Below, piece after piece: positions 32,970 through 44,114 of a stretch of DNA of 64,000 nucleotides. This DNA is from Macrotis lagotis (lineage: Eukaryota > Chordata > Mammalia > Peramelemorphia > Peramelidae), in assembly GCF_037893015.1 (NCBI RefSeq), contig NC_133666.1:264609609-264673608 (forward strand), read 5' to 3'. How positions within the stretch are numbered: position 1 is the first letter of the stretch; each line of letters begins with the position of its first letter. A program made the translations under genes and the position numbers. Below the pieces are notes generated by a model. That model was given only the letters and a program-made list of their open reading frames with translations, ran no database searches and had not been told where the DNA came from.

Positions 32970-33561
32970 TAAATCTGGATTGGAAAATTAGTGTTAGTGT
33001 TAGGGTTAGGGTTAGGGTTAGTGTTATGGTTATGTTTAAACTTAGGGTTAGGATTAGGGTTAGATTTAGGGTTAGGGTTAGATTTAATGTTAGGGTTAGG
33101 TTTAGGGTTTTTGATAGTGTTATGGTTAAGGTTAGGGGTAGGGATAGGGTTAGGTTTAGGATTATGATTAGGGTTAAGGTTAACGTCAGAAATTAGGGTT
33201 AGGCTTAGGGCTAGGGAATAGGGTTTGGGTTAGTGTTCAGGTTCATGTTAGGGTTAGGGTTAGGGTAAATCTGGATTGGAAAATTAGTGTTAGTATTAGG
33301 GTTAGGGTTAGGGTTAGGGTTAGTGTTATGGTTATGTTTAAACTTAGGGTTAGGATTAGGGTTAGATTTAGGGTTAGGGTTAGATTTAATGTTAGGGTTA
33401 GGTTTAGGGTTTTTGATAGTGTTATGGTTAAGGTTAGGGGTAGGGATAGGGTTAGGTTTAGGATTATGATTAGGGTTAAGGTTAACGTCAGAAATTAGGG
33501 TTAGGCTTAGGGCTAGGGAATAGGGTTTGGGTTAGTGTTCAGGTTCATGTTAGGGTTAGGG
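32970..33561 (+). repeat. Tandem duplication, 296 bp unit, two copies
   Basis: TAAATCTGGATTGGAAAATT starts near 32970 and again near 33266. Both copies continue through ATGTTTAAACTTAGGG, GGGTTTTTGATAGTGTTATG, GGTTAACGTCAGAAATTAGG and GGTTCATGTTAGGG with almost no differences. Confidence 0.9.
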
Positions 33562-33766
33562 TTATGGTTGAGGTTAAGGTTAGGGTTAGGGTTAGATTTA
33601 GGGTTAGAGTTAGGATTAGTGTTTTGCTAGTGTTAGGGGTTGGGCTAGGGTTAGGGTTAGGGTTAGGGTTAGATGTAGGGTTATGGTCAGCTTTAAGGTT
33701 AGCATTAGGGTTAGGGTTTGTGCTAGTGTTAGTGTTAGTTTTAGGGTTAGGGTTAGGGTCAGTGAA

Positions 33767-34330
33767 AATTTAAGGTTAGTTTTTCAAAAAAATTATGTCA
33801 GGTTTCAGGAATTCGCGTTAGGTTTTCGGTTAGGGTTTGCCTTAGGGTTAGGTTTAGGCTTAAGTTAAGCAAAAATTAGGGTTCGGTTTCATGTTAGGGT
33901 TAGGGTTATGTTTATGTTTAGGCTTATGGTTAGGCCTGGATCAGAAGTTAGGGTTAGGGTTAGGGTTATGGTTAGGGTCAGGGTTAGGGTTAGGGTTTGG
34001 GTATTAGGGTCAGGGTTAGGATTAGGATTAGGGTTAGAGTTAGGGCTAGGGTTAGGGTTAGTGTTAGCATTAGCATTAATTTAGGGTCAGGGTCAGGGTT
34101 AGTGTTAGGTTTAGGGTAAGGGTTGGGGTTAGGGTTGGGACTAGGGTTAGGGTTAGGGTTAGGGTTAGGTTTAGGGTTAGAGTTTGAGTTCAGATTTGGG
34201 TTAGGTTTAAGATTAGGGTCAGGGTTATTGTTAGGGTTTGGGTTAAGTTTAGTGTTATGGTTACGGCTAGGGTTAGGGTGTTGTTTCAGAGTTAGGGTTA
34301 AATTTAGGCTTAGGGTTAGGGTTTGGGTTA
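33767..34330 (+). repeat. Right member of the ~600 bp long-range duplication
   Basis: Partner of 29689-30300, about 4.08 kb downstream in the same orientation, with scattered substitutions (for example GTTAGGGTTTGCC where the left copy has GTTAGCGTTCGTG). Confidence 0.8.
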
Positions 34331-34464
34331 GGCTTAGGCTTAGGGTTAGGCTCAGCATTATCTTTAGGGTTAGGGTTAGGGTCGGAAATTAGGGTTAGGT
34401 TTAGGATTAGGGAATAGGTTTAGGATTACGGTTAGGATTAGAGTGAGGGTTGGAAAAATTAGTT

Positions 34465-34496
<32 letters not shown>

Positions 34497-37400
34497 AGGG
34501 TTAGGGTTACTGTTAAGGTTAAGGTTAGGGTTAGGGTTAAATGTAGGGTTAGGGTCAGCTTTAAGTTTAGCATTAGGTTTAGGGTTTGTTCTAGTGTTAG
34601 TGTTAGTTTTAGGGTTAGGATTATGGTTAGGGTTACGGTCAGGGTTAGATTTAGTGTTAGGTTTAGGGTTAGGTTTAGGGTTAGGGTTAGTTCGGGTTCA
34701 GATTTGGGTTGGGTTTAAGATTAGGGTTAGGGTTATTGTTAGGGTTTCGGTTAAGTTTAGGCTTATGGTTACGGCTAGGGTTAGGGTGTTGTTTTAGAGT
34801 TAGGGTTAAATTTAGGCTTAGGGTTAGGGTTTGGGTTATGGTTAGGCTTAGGGTTAGGCTTAGCATTATCTTTAGTGTTAGGGTTAGGGTTGGAAATTAG
34901 GGTTAGGCTTAGGTTTAGGGAGTAGCTTTAGGATTACGGTTAGGGTTAGAGTGAGGGTTGGAAAAATTAGATTTAGAGTTAGGGTTAGGGTTAGGGTTAG
35001 GGTTAGGGTTAGGGGTTAGGGGTTAGGGTTAGGGTTAGGGTTAGGGTTAGGGTTAGATTTAGGGTTAGGGTCAGCTTTAAGGTTGGCATTAGGGTTAGGG
35101 TTTGTGCTAGTGTTAGTGTTAGTTTTAGGGTTAGGATTATGGTTACGGTTAGGGTTAGGGTTAGGTTCTGAAAAAAAATTAGTCTTAGGGCTAGGGTTGG
35201 ATCAGAAGAAAGTGTTTAAGGTTAGGGTTAGTTTTTTGTTTACGGTTAGGCTTAGGGTAAGGGTTTCTTTTGGAAATTAGGCTTAGGTTTAGGGTTAGGG
35301 AATAAATAGTGTAAGGATTGGAAAAATGAGGTTTAGGATTAGGGTTATGGTTTAGGTTTACAGTTAGGGTTTTGGTTAGGGTTAGGGTTAGCATTAGGGT
35401 TAGGGTTAGCGTTAGGGTTAGGGTTAGGCTCAGGGTTAGGGTTAGAGTTAGGGTTAGGATTAGGGTTTGGAAATTAGGGTTCTGGTTAAGGTTTGGATTA
35501 GGGCTAGGGTTAGGATTAGAGTTACGGTTAGTGTTAGCGTTAGGTTTAGGGTTAGGGTTAGCGTTAGCGTTAGGGTCAGGGTCATGGTTAGTGTTATCTT
35601 TAGGGTTAGGGTTAGGGTTAGGGCTAGTCTTAGTGTTAGGTTTAGATTTAGGGTTAGGTTTAGGGTTAGGGTTCAGGTTGCGATTAGAGTTAGGTTTAAT
35701 ATTAGGGTTAGGGTTATTGTTAGGGTTTGGGTTAAGTTTAGGGTTAGTGTTAGGGTTATGGTTATGGCTAGGTTTAGGGAGTATTTTTAGAGTTAGGGTT
35801 AGACTTAGGCTTAGGGCTAGGTATTGCTTTATGGTTAGGCTTAGGGTTAGGGTTAGGGAGTAGGGAGTAGGGTTAGGGTTAGCGTTAGGCTTATATTTAG
35901 CTTTAGGGTTAGGGTTAGGGTCTGAAATTAGGTTTAGGCTTTTTACTAGGGAATAGGATTAGGGTTAGTGTTTGGGTTCGGGTCCAGGTTAGGGTTACGG
36001 TCAAGTTTAAGGTTAGGGTTAGGGTTAGATTTAGGGTTAAGGTTAGATTTAATGTTTAGGGTTAGGTTTAGGGTTTTTGATAGTGTTAAGGTTAAGGTTA
36101 GGGGTAGGGGTAGGGTTAGGTTCAGGATTATGATTAGGGTTAGGGTTAATGTCAGAAATTAGGGTTAGGTTTAGGGCTAGGGAATAGGGTTAGGGTTAGT
36201 GTTTGGGTTCATGTTAGGGTTAGGGTTACGGTTGAGGTTAAGGTTAGGGTTAGGGTTAGATTTAGGGTTAGAGTTAGGGTTAGTGTTTTGCTAGTGTTAG
36301 GGTTAGGGTTAGGGGTAGGGTTAGGTTCAAAAAAATAATTCGTCTTTGGGCTAGGGTTGGATCAAACAAAAGTGTTAAGTTTAGGGTTAGGTTTAGGTTT
36401 CAGGAATTAGGGTTAGTGTCAGGGTTAGGGTTATTATTAGGGTTAGGATTAAGGTTAGTGTTAGGTTTAGGGTTAGGGCTGTGCTTAGGATTATGTTTAG
36501 GCTTAGGGATAGGTTCCCCAATTAGGGTTAGGCTTAGGGATAGGGAATAGGGTTAGGGTTAGTGTTTGGGTTCGCGTTAGGGTTAGGGTTACAGTTAAGG
36601 TTAAGGTTAGGGTTAGATTTTGGGTTTGTGTTTGTGCTAGTGTTAGAGTTAGGTTTAGGGATAGGCGTAGGGTTAGGGTTAGGGTTAGGTTCAGAAAAAA
36701 ATTAGTCTTAGGGCTAGGGTTGGATCAGACAAAAGTGTTAAGATTAGGGTTAGGTTTGGGTTTAGGGTTAGGTTTAGGGTTAGGGGATAGGGTTAGGGTT
36801 AGAGTTAGGGTTGGAAATATTAGGGTTAGGTTAGGTTTAAGGTTAGGGTTAGGGTTGGGGTTTAGGGTTAGGGTTAGGGTTAGCATTAGGGCTAGGGTTA
36901 GGGTCAGGGTTAGTGTTAGGGTTAGGGTTAGGGTGAGGGTTAGGGTTGGGATTGGGGTTAGGGTTAAGTTTAGGGTTAGTGTTAGGGTTATGGTTAAGCC
37001 TAGGGTTAGGGAGTTGTTTTAAAGTTAGTGTTAGGTTTAAGTTTAGGTTTAGGATTAGGGTTAAGGTTAGGCTTAGGGTTACTGTTAGGGAGTAGGATTA
37101 GGGTTAGGTTTAGGGATAGTCTTAGAGTTAGGTTTAGGGTTAGGGTTTGTGCTAGTGCTAGTGTTAGGGTTGGGGGAGGCGGTGGGTTAGGGTTAGGGTT
37201 AGGGTTAAGGTTAGGGTCAGGGTTAGCTTTAGAATTATTGTTAGGGTTAGGGTCTGGAAATTAGGGTTAGGGTTAGTTTTAGGATTAGGGTTAGGGTTGG
37301 TGTTAGTATTAGGTTAGGGTTAGGTTTAGCGTTAGGTTAGGTTCAGGGTCAGGGTTCGTGTTAGGTTTAGGGTTAGTTTTAGGGTTGTGATTAGGGTTAG

Positions 37401-38554
37401 GGTTAGAGTTAGGGTTATGGTTAGCTTTAAGGTTAGGGTCATTGTCAGGGTTAGTGTTAGGTTTAGGTTAGGGTTAGGGTTTATCATTAGGGTTAAGATT
37501 AGGGTTAGGGTTAGGGTTGGGTTAGGGCTAGTGTTAGGGTTAGGGTTTAGGGTTAGGGTGATGGTTAGCGTTAGGGTTAGGGTTATTGTTAGGTTTTGGA
37601 TTAAGTTTAAGGTTAGTGTTAGGGTTATGTTTATGGCTACAGTTAGAGAGTTGTTTTAGGGTTAGTTTTAGGTTTAGGATTAAGTTTAGGTTTAGGGTTA
37701 GGGTTAGGGTTATGGTTAGGCTTAGGTTTAGGTTTAGGAAGTAGCGATAGGGTTAAGGCTAGGGTTAGGGAGTTGTTTTAAGGTTAGTGTTAGGTTTATT
37801 TTTAGGGTTAGGGTTAGGGTTATGGTTAGCCTTAGGGTTACTGTTAGGGAGTAGGATTAGGGTTAGGGTTAGGGTTAGTCTTAGAGTTAGGTTTAGGGTT
37901 AGAGTTTGTGCTAGTGTTAGGGTTAGGTTTAGAGGTAGGGATAGGGTTAGTTTTAGGGTTAGGATTAGGGTTAGTGTTAGGGTTAGGGTTACATTTAGGG
38001 TTAGGGTTAGGGTTATGGTTAAGTTTAAGGTTAGGGTGAGGGTTAGATTTTGGGTTAGGTTTAGGGTTAGGGTTTGTGCTAGTGTTAGGGTTAGGGTTGG
38101 GGAGGGGGGAGGGTTATGGTTAGGTTTAGGGTTAGGGTTAGTGTTAGGCTTAGGGTTAGGTTTAGGGTTAGGATTAGGTTCAGAAAAAAATTAGTCTTAG
38201 GGCTAGGGTTGGATCAGACAAAAGTGTTAAGGATAGGTTTAGGTTTATTTTTATGGTTAGGCTTAGGGTTAGGGTTTTGTTCGGAAATTTGAGTTAGGTT
38301 TAGGTTTAGGGAACAGGGTTAGGGTTGGAAAAATTAGGGTTAGGGTTAGGGTTACTGTTTAGCTTTAGGGTTAAGGTTTGGGTTAGGGTTACGGTCAGCA
38401 TTAGCGTTAGGGTTAGGGTTAGGGTTAAGCTTAGGGTTAGGGTTAGGTAGTAGGGTTAGGGTTAGGGTTACGGTTAGGGTTAGAGTTAGGCTTAGGGTTT
38501 GGTTTAGGGTTAAGGTTTGGCATTATGGTTACGCTTAAGGTTAGGGTTAGGGTT

Positions 38555-41500
38555 AGATTTAGGGTTAGTGTTAGATTTAAGGTTACAGTTAGTGTTAGGG
38601 TTTGTGCTAGTGTTAGGGTTAGGGTTAGGGGTAGGTGTAGGGTTAGGGTTAGGGTATTAGTTATGGTTAGCATTAGGGTTAGGTTCGAAAAATATTCTTA
38701 GGGCTAGGGTTTGATTAGACAAAAGTGTTAGGCTCAGGGTTTAGTTAAGTTTAGAGTTAGGCTTAGGGTTAGGGTTAGGGTTAGGGTTAGGGTTAGGGTT
38801 AGGGTTAGGGTTAGGGTTAGGGATTGGGATTGGGATAGGGTCAGCGTTAGGGTTAGGGTTAGGATTAGTGTTAGGGTTAGGGTTAGGTTCGAAAAAACAA
38901 TTAGTCTTAGGGCTAGGTTTGGCTCAGACAAAAGTGTTAGGGTTAGGGTTAGGCTTAGGCTTAGTGTTAGGCTTAGGGTTAGGATTTCATTCAGAAATTA
39001 GGATTTGGCTTAGGGTTAGTGAATAGAGTTAGGGTTGGAAAAATTAGCATTAGGGATAGGTTTAGGGTTAGGGTTGGGGTTTAGAGTTAGGGTTAGAGTT
39101 AGAGTTAGCATTAGAGTTAGGGTTAGGGTAGGGTTAGGGTTACGGTTAAGGTTAAGGTTAGGGTTACAGTTTGATTTAGGGTTAGGGTCAGATTTAAGGT
39201 CAGTGTTAGGTTTAGGGTTTGTGCCAGTGTTAGGGTTAAGGTTAGGTTTAGGCTTTGTGTTAGGCTTAGGGTTAGTATTTCATTCGGAAATTAGGGTTTG
39301 GCTTAGGGTTAGGAAATATGGTTAAGATTAGTGTTAGGGTTAGATTTAAGGTTGGAAAAATTAGCATTAAGGTTAGGTTTAGGGTTAGAGTTAGGGTCAG
39401 GGTCATGGTGAGTGTTAGGTTTAGGGTTAGGCTCAGTTTTAGGATTAGGGTTAGGGTTGGAAATAGGGTTAGGTTTAAGATTAGGCTTAGTGTTAGGGTT
39501 ATTGTTACTGCTAGGGTTAGGAAGTTGTTTTAGGGTTAGTGTTAGGTTTAAGTTTAGGTTTAGGGTTAGGGTTAGGGTTAAGGTTATGGTTAGTCTTATG
39601 GTTAGTGTTAGGGAGTAGGGTTAGGGTTAGGGTTAGGGTTAGGTTTAGGTTTAGGTTTAGGGTTAGGTTTAGGGGTAGGGTTAGGGTTAGGGTTAGGCTT
39701 CGGAAATTAGGATTATGGTTAGGGTTAGAATTAGTGTTAATGTTAGGGTTAGGATTAGTTTTAGGGTTAGGGTTAGTGTTAGATTAGGGTCAGGGTCAGA
39801 GTTAGTGTTAGCTTTAGGGTTAGGTTTAGGTTTAGGATTAGGGTTGGGGTTTAGAATTACGTTAGGGTTAGGGTTAGGGTTAGGGTTAGGGTTAGGGTTA
39901 GGGTTAGGCTTTGGAAATTAGGATTATGGTTAGGTTAGAATTAGGGTTAGTGTTAGGGTTAGGATTAGTTTTAGGGTTAGGGTTAGTGTTAGATTAGGGT
40001 CAGGGTCAGAGTTAGTGTTAGCTTTAGGGTTAGGTTTAGGTTTAGGGTTAGGGTTGGGGTTTAGAGTTAGGGTTAGGGTTAGGGTTAGGGTTCGGAAATT
40101 AGGGTTAGGGTTAGGGTTATGATTAGGGTTAGGGTTAGGGTTTGGGTTAGGATTAGGATTAGTTTTAGGCTTAAGGTTAGTGTTAGATTAGGGTCAGGGT
40201 CAGGGTTAGTGTTAGCTTTAGGGTTAGGGTTAGGGTTAGGATTGGGTTTAGTGTTAGGCTTAAGATTAGTAATAGGGTTATTGTAAGGGTTAGGGTTAGG
40301 GTTAGGGTTAGGGTTAGGGTTAGGTTTAGGGTTAGGGTTAGGGTTAGGGTTAGGGTTAGGGTTAGGGTTAGGGTTAGATTTAGGGTTAGTGTTAGATTTA
40401 AGGTTACAGTTAGTGTTAGGGTTTGTGCTAGTGTTAGGGTTAGGGTTAGGGGTAGGTGTAGGGTTAGGGTTAGGGTATTAGTTATGGTTAGCATTAGGGT
40501 TAGGTTCGAAAAATATTCTTAGGGCTAGGGTTTGATTAGACAAAAGTGTTAGGCTTAGGGTTTAGTTAAGTTTAGAGTTAGGCTTAGGGTTATGATTACA
40601 GCTAGGGTTACAGTTAGGGTTCAGAAATTAGTCTTTAGGGTTAGGGTTAGGGTTAGAGTTCGGGGGTAGGCTTAGGATTATGTTTAGGGTTAGGGTTAAT
40701 GTCGGAAATTAGGGTTAGGCTTAGGGCTAGGGAATAGGGTTAGGGTTAGTGTTCAGGTTTGGGTTAGGGTTAGGGTTCCGGTTAAGGTTATATTTAGGGT
40801 TAGGGTTAGATTTAGGGTTAGAGTTAGGGTTAGTGTTTGGCTAGTTTTAGGGTTAGGGTTAGGGATTGGGATAGGGTCAGCGTTAGGGTTAGGGTTAGGA
40901 TTAGTGTTAGGGTTAGGGTTAGGTTCGAAAAAACAATTAGTCTTAGGGCTAGGTTTGGCTCAGACAAAAGTGTTAGGGTTAGGGTTAGGGTTAGGGTTAG
41001 TGTTAGGCTTAGGGTTAGGATTTCATTCAGAAATTAGGATTTGGCTTAGGGTTAGTGAATAGAGTTAGGGTTGGAAAAATTAGCATTAGGGATAGGTTTA
41101 GGGTTAGGGTTGGGGTTTAGAGTTAGGGTTAGGGTTAGGGTTAGGGTTAGGGTTAGGGTTACGGTTAAGGTTAAGGTTAGGGTTACAGTTTGATTTAGGG
41201 TTAGGGTCAGATTTAAGGTCAGTGTTAGGTTTAGGGTTTGTGCCAGTGTTAGGGTTAAGGTTAGGTTTAGGCTTTGTGTTAGGCTTAGGGTTAGTATTTC
41301 ATTCGGAAATTAGGGTTTGGCTTAGGGTTAGGAAATATGGTTAAGATTAGTGTTAGGGTTAGATTTAAGGTTGGAAAAATTAGCGTTAAGGTTAGGTTTA
41401 GGGTTAGAGTTAGGGTCAGGGTCATGGTGAGTGTTAGGTTTAGGGTTAGGCTCAGTTTTAGGATTAGGGTTAGGGTTAGGGTTAGGGTTAGGGTTAGGGT

Positions 41501-42205
41501 TAGGCTTAGTGTTAGGGTTATTGTTACTGCTAGGGTTAGGAAGTTGTTTTAGGGTTAGGGTTAGGTTTAGGTTTAGGTTTAGGGTTAGGGTTAGGGTTAA
41601 GGTTATGGTTAGTCTTATGGTTAGGGTTAGGGTTAGGGTTAGGGTTAGGGTTAGGGTTAGGTTTAGGTTTAGGTTTAGGGTTAGGTTTAGGGGTAGGGTT
41701 AGGGTTAGGGTTAGGCTTCGGAAATTAGGATTATGGTTAGGGTTAGAATTAGGGTTAGGGTTAGGGTTAGGATTAGTTTTAGGGTTAGGGTTAGTGTTAG
41801 ATTTAGGGTTAGGGTTAGGGTTAGGGTTAGGTTTAGGTTTAGGGTTAGGGTTGGGGTTTAGAATTACGTTAGGGTTAGGGTTAGGGTTAGGGTTAGGGTT
41901 AGGGTTAGGGTTAGGGTTAGGCTTTGGAAATTAGGATTATGGTTAGGTTAGAATTAGGGTTAGTGTTAGTTAGGATTAGGGTTAGGGTTTGGGTTAGGCT
42001 TAGGGGTAGGGTTAGGGTTCGCTTTAGGGTTAGGTTTAGGTTTAGGGTTAGGGTTAGGTTTAGAGTTAGGGTTAGGGTTAGGGTTAGGGTTAGGGTTAGG
42101 GTTAGGGTTAGGGTTATGATTAGGGTTAGGGTTAGGGTTAGGGTTAGGATTAGTTTTAGGCTTAAGGTTAGTGTTAGATTAGGGTCAGGGTCAGGGTTAG
42201 TGTTA

Positions 42206-42238
<33 letters not shown>

Positions 42239-44073
42239 TAGGCTTAAGATTAGTAATAGGGTTATTGTAAGGGTTAGGGTTAGGGTTAGGGTTAGGGTTA
42301 GGGTTAGGGTTAGGGTTAGGGTTAGGGTTAGGGTTAGGGTTAGGGTTAGGGTTTAGGGTTAGATTTAGGGTTAGTGTTAGATTTAAGGTTACAGTTAGTG
42401 TTAGGGTTTGTGCTAGTGTTAGGGTTAGGGTTAGGGGTAGGTGTAGGGTTAGGGTTAGGGTATTAGTTATGGTTAGCATTAGGGTTAGGTTCGAAAAATA
42501 TTCTTAGGGCTAGGGTTTGATTAGACAAAAGTGTTAGGCTTAGGGTTTAGTTAAGTTTAGAGTTAGGCTTAGGGTTATGATTACAGCTAGGGTTACAGTT
42601 AGGGTTCAGAAATTAGTCTTTAGGGTTAGGGTTAGGGTTAGAGTTCGGGGGTAGGCTTAGGATTATGTTTAGGGTTAGGGTTAATGTCGGAAATTAGGGT
42701 TAGGCTTAGGGCTAGGGAATAGGGTTAGGGTTAGTGTTCAGGTTTGGGTTAGGGTTAGGGTTCCGGTTAAGGTTATATTTAGGGTTAGGGTTAGATTTAG
42801 GGTTAGAGTTAGGGTTAGTGTTTGGCTAGTTTTAGGGTTAGGGTTAGGGATTGGGATAGGGTCAGCGTTAGGGTTAGGGTTAGGATTAGTGTTAGGGTTA
42901 GGGTTAGGTTCGAAAAAACAATTAGTCTTAGGGCTAGGTTTGGCTCAGACAAAAGTGTTAGGGTTAGGGTTAGGCTTAGGCTTAGTGTTAGGCTTAGGGT
43001 TAGGATTTCATTCAGAAATTAGGATTTGGCTTAGGGTTAGTGAATAGAGTTAGGGTTGGAAAAATTAGCATTAGGGATAGGTTTAGGGTTAGGGTTGGGG
43101 TTTAGAGTTAGGGTTAGAGTTAGAGTTAGCATTAGAGTTAGGGTTAGGGTAGGGTTAGGGTTAGGGTTAGGGTTAGGGTTATGGTTAGGGTTACAGTTTG
43201 ATTTAGGGTTAGGGTTAGATTTAAGGTCAGTGTTAGGTTTAGGGTTTGTGCCAGTGTTAGGGTTAAGGTTAGGTTTAGGCTTTGTGTTAGGCTTAGGGTT
43301 AGTATTTCATTCGGAAATTAGGGTTTGGCTTAGGGTTAGGAAATATGGTTAAGATTAGTGTTAGGGTTAGATTTAAGGTTGGAAAAATTAGCGTTAAGGT
43401 TAGGTTTAGGGTTAGAGTTAGGGTCAGGGTCATGGTGAGTGTTAGGTTTAGGGTTAGGCTCAGTTTTAGGATTAGGGTTAGGGTTGGAAATAGGGTTAGG
43501 GTTAAGATTAGGCTTAGTGTTAGGGTTATTGTTACTGCTAGGGTTAGGAAGTTGTTTTAGGGTTAGTGTTAGGTTTAAGTTTAGGTTTAGGGTTAGGGTT
43601 AGGGTTAAGGTTATGGTTAGTCTTATGGTTAGGGTTAGGGTTAGGGTTAGGGTTAGGGTTAGGGTTAGGTTTAGGTTTAGGTTTAGGGTTAGGTTTAGGG
43701 GTAGGGTTAGGGTTAGGGTTAGGCTTCGGAAATTAGGATTATGGTTAGGGTTAGAATTAGTGTTAATGTTAGGGTTAGGGTTAGGGTTAGGGTTAGGGTT
43801 AGTGTTAGATTAGGGTCAGGGTCAGAGTTAGTGTTAGCTTTAGGGTTAGGTTTAGGTTTAGGATTAGGGTTGGGGTTTAGAATTACGTTAGGGTTAGGGT
43901 TAGGGTTAGGGTTAGGGTTAGGGTTAGGGTTAGGGTTAGGCTTTGGAAATTAGGATTATGGTTAGGTTAGAATTAGGGTTAGTGTTAGGGTTAGGATTAG
44001 TTTTAGGGTTAGGGTTAGTGTTAGATTAGGGTCAGGGTCAGAGTTAGTGTTAGCTTTAGGGTTAGGTTTAGGT

Positions 44074-44114
<41 letters not shown>

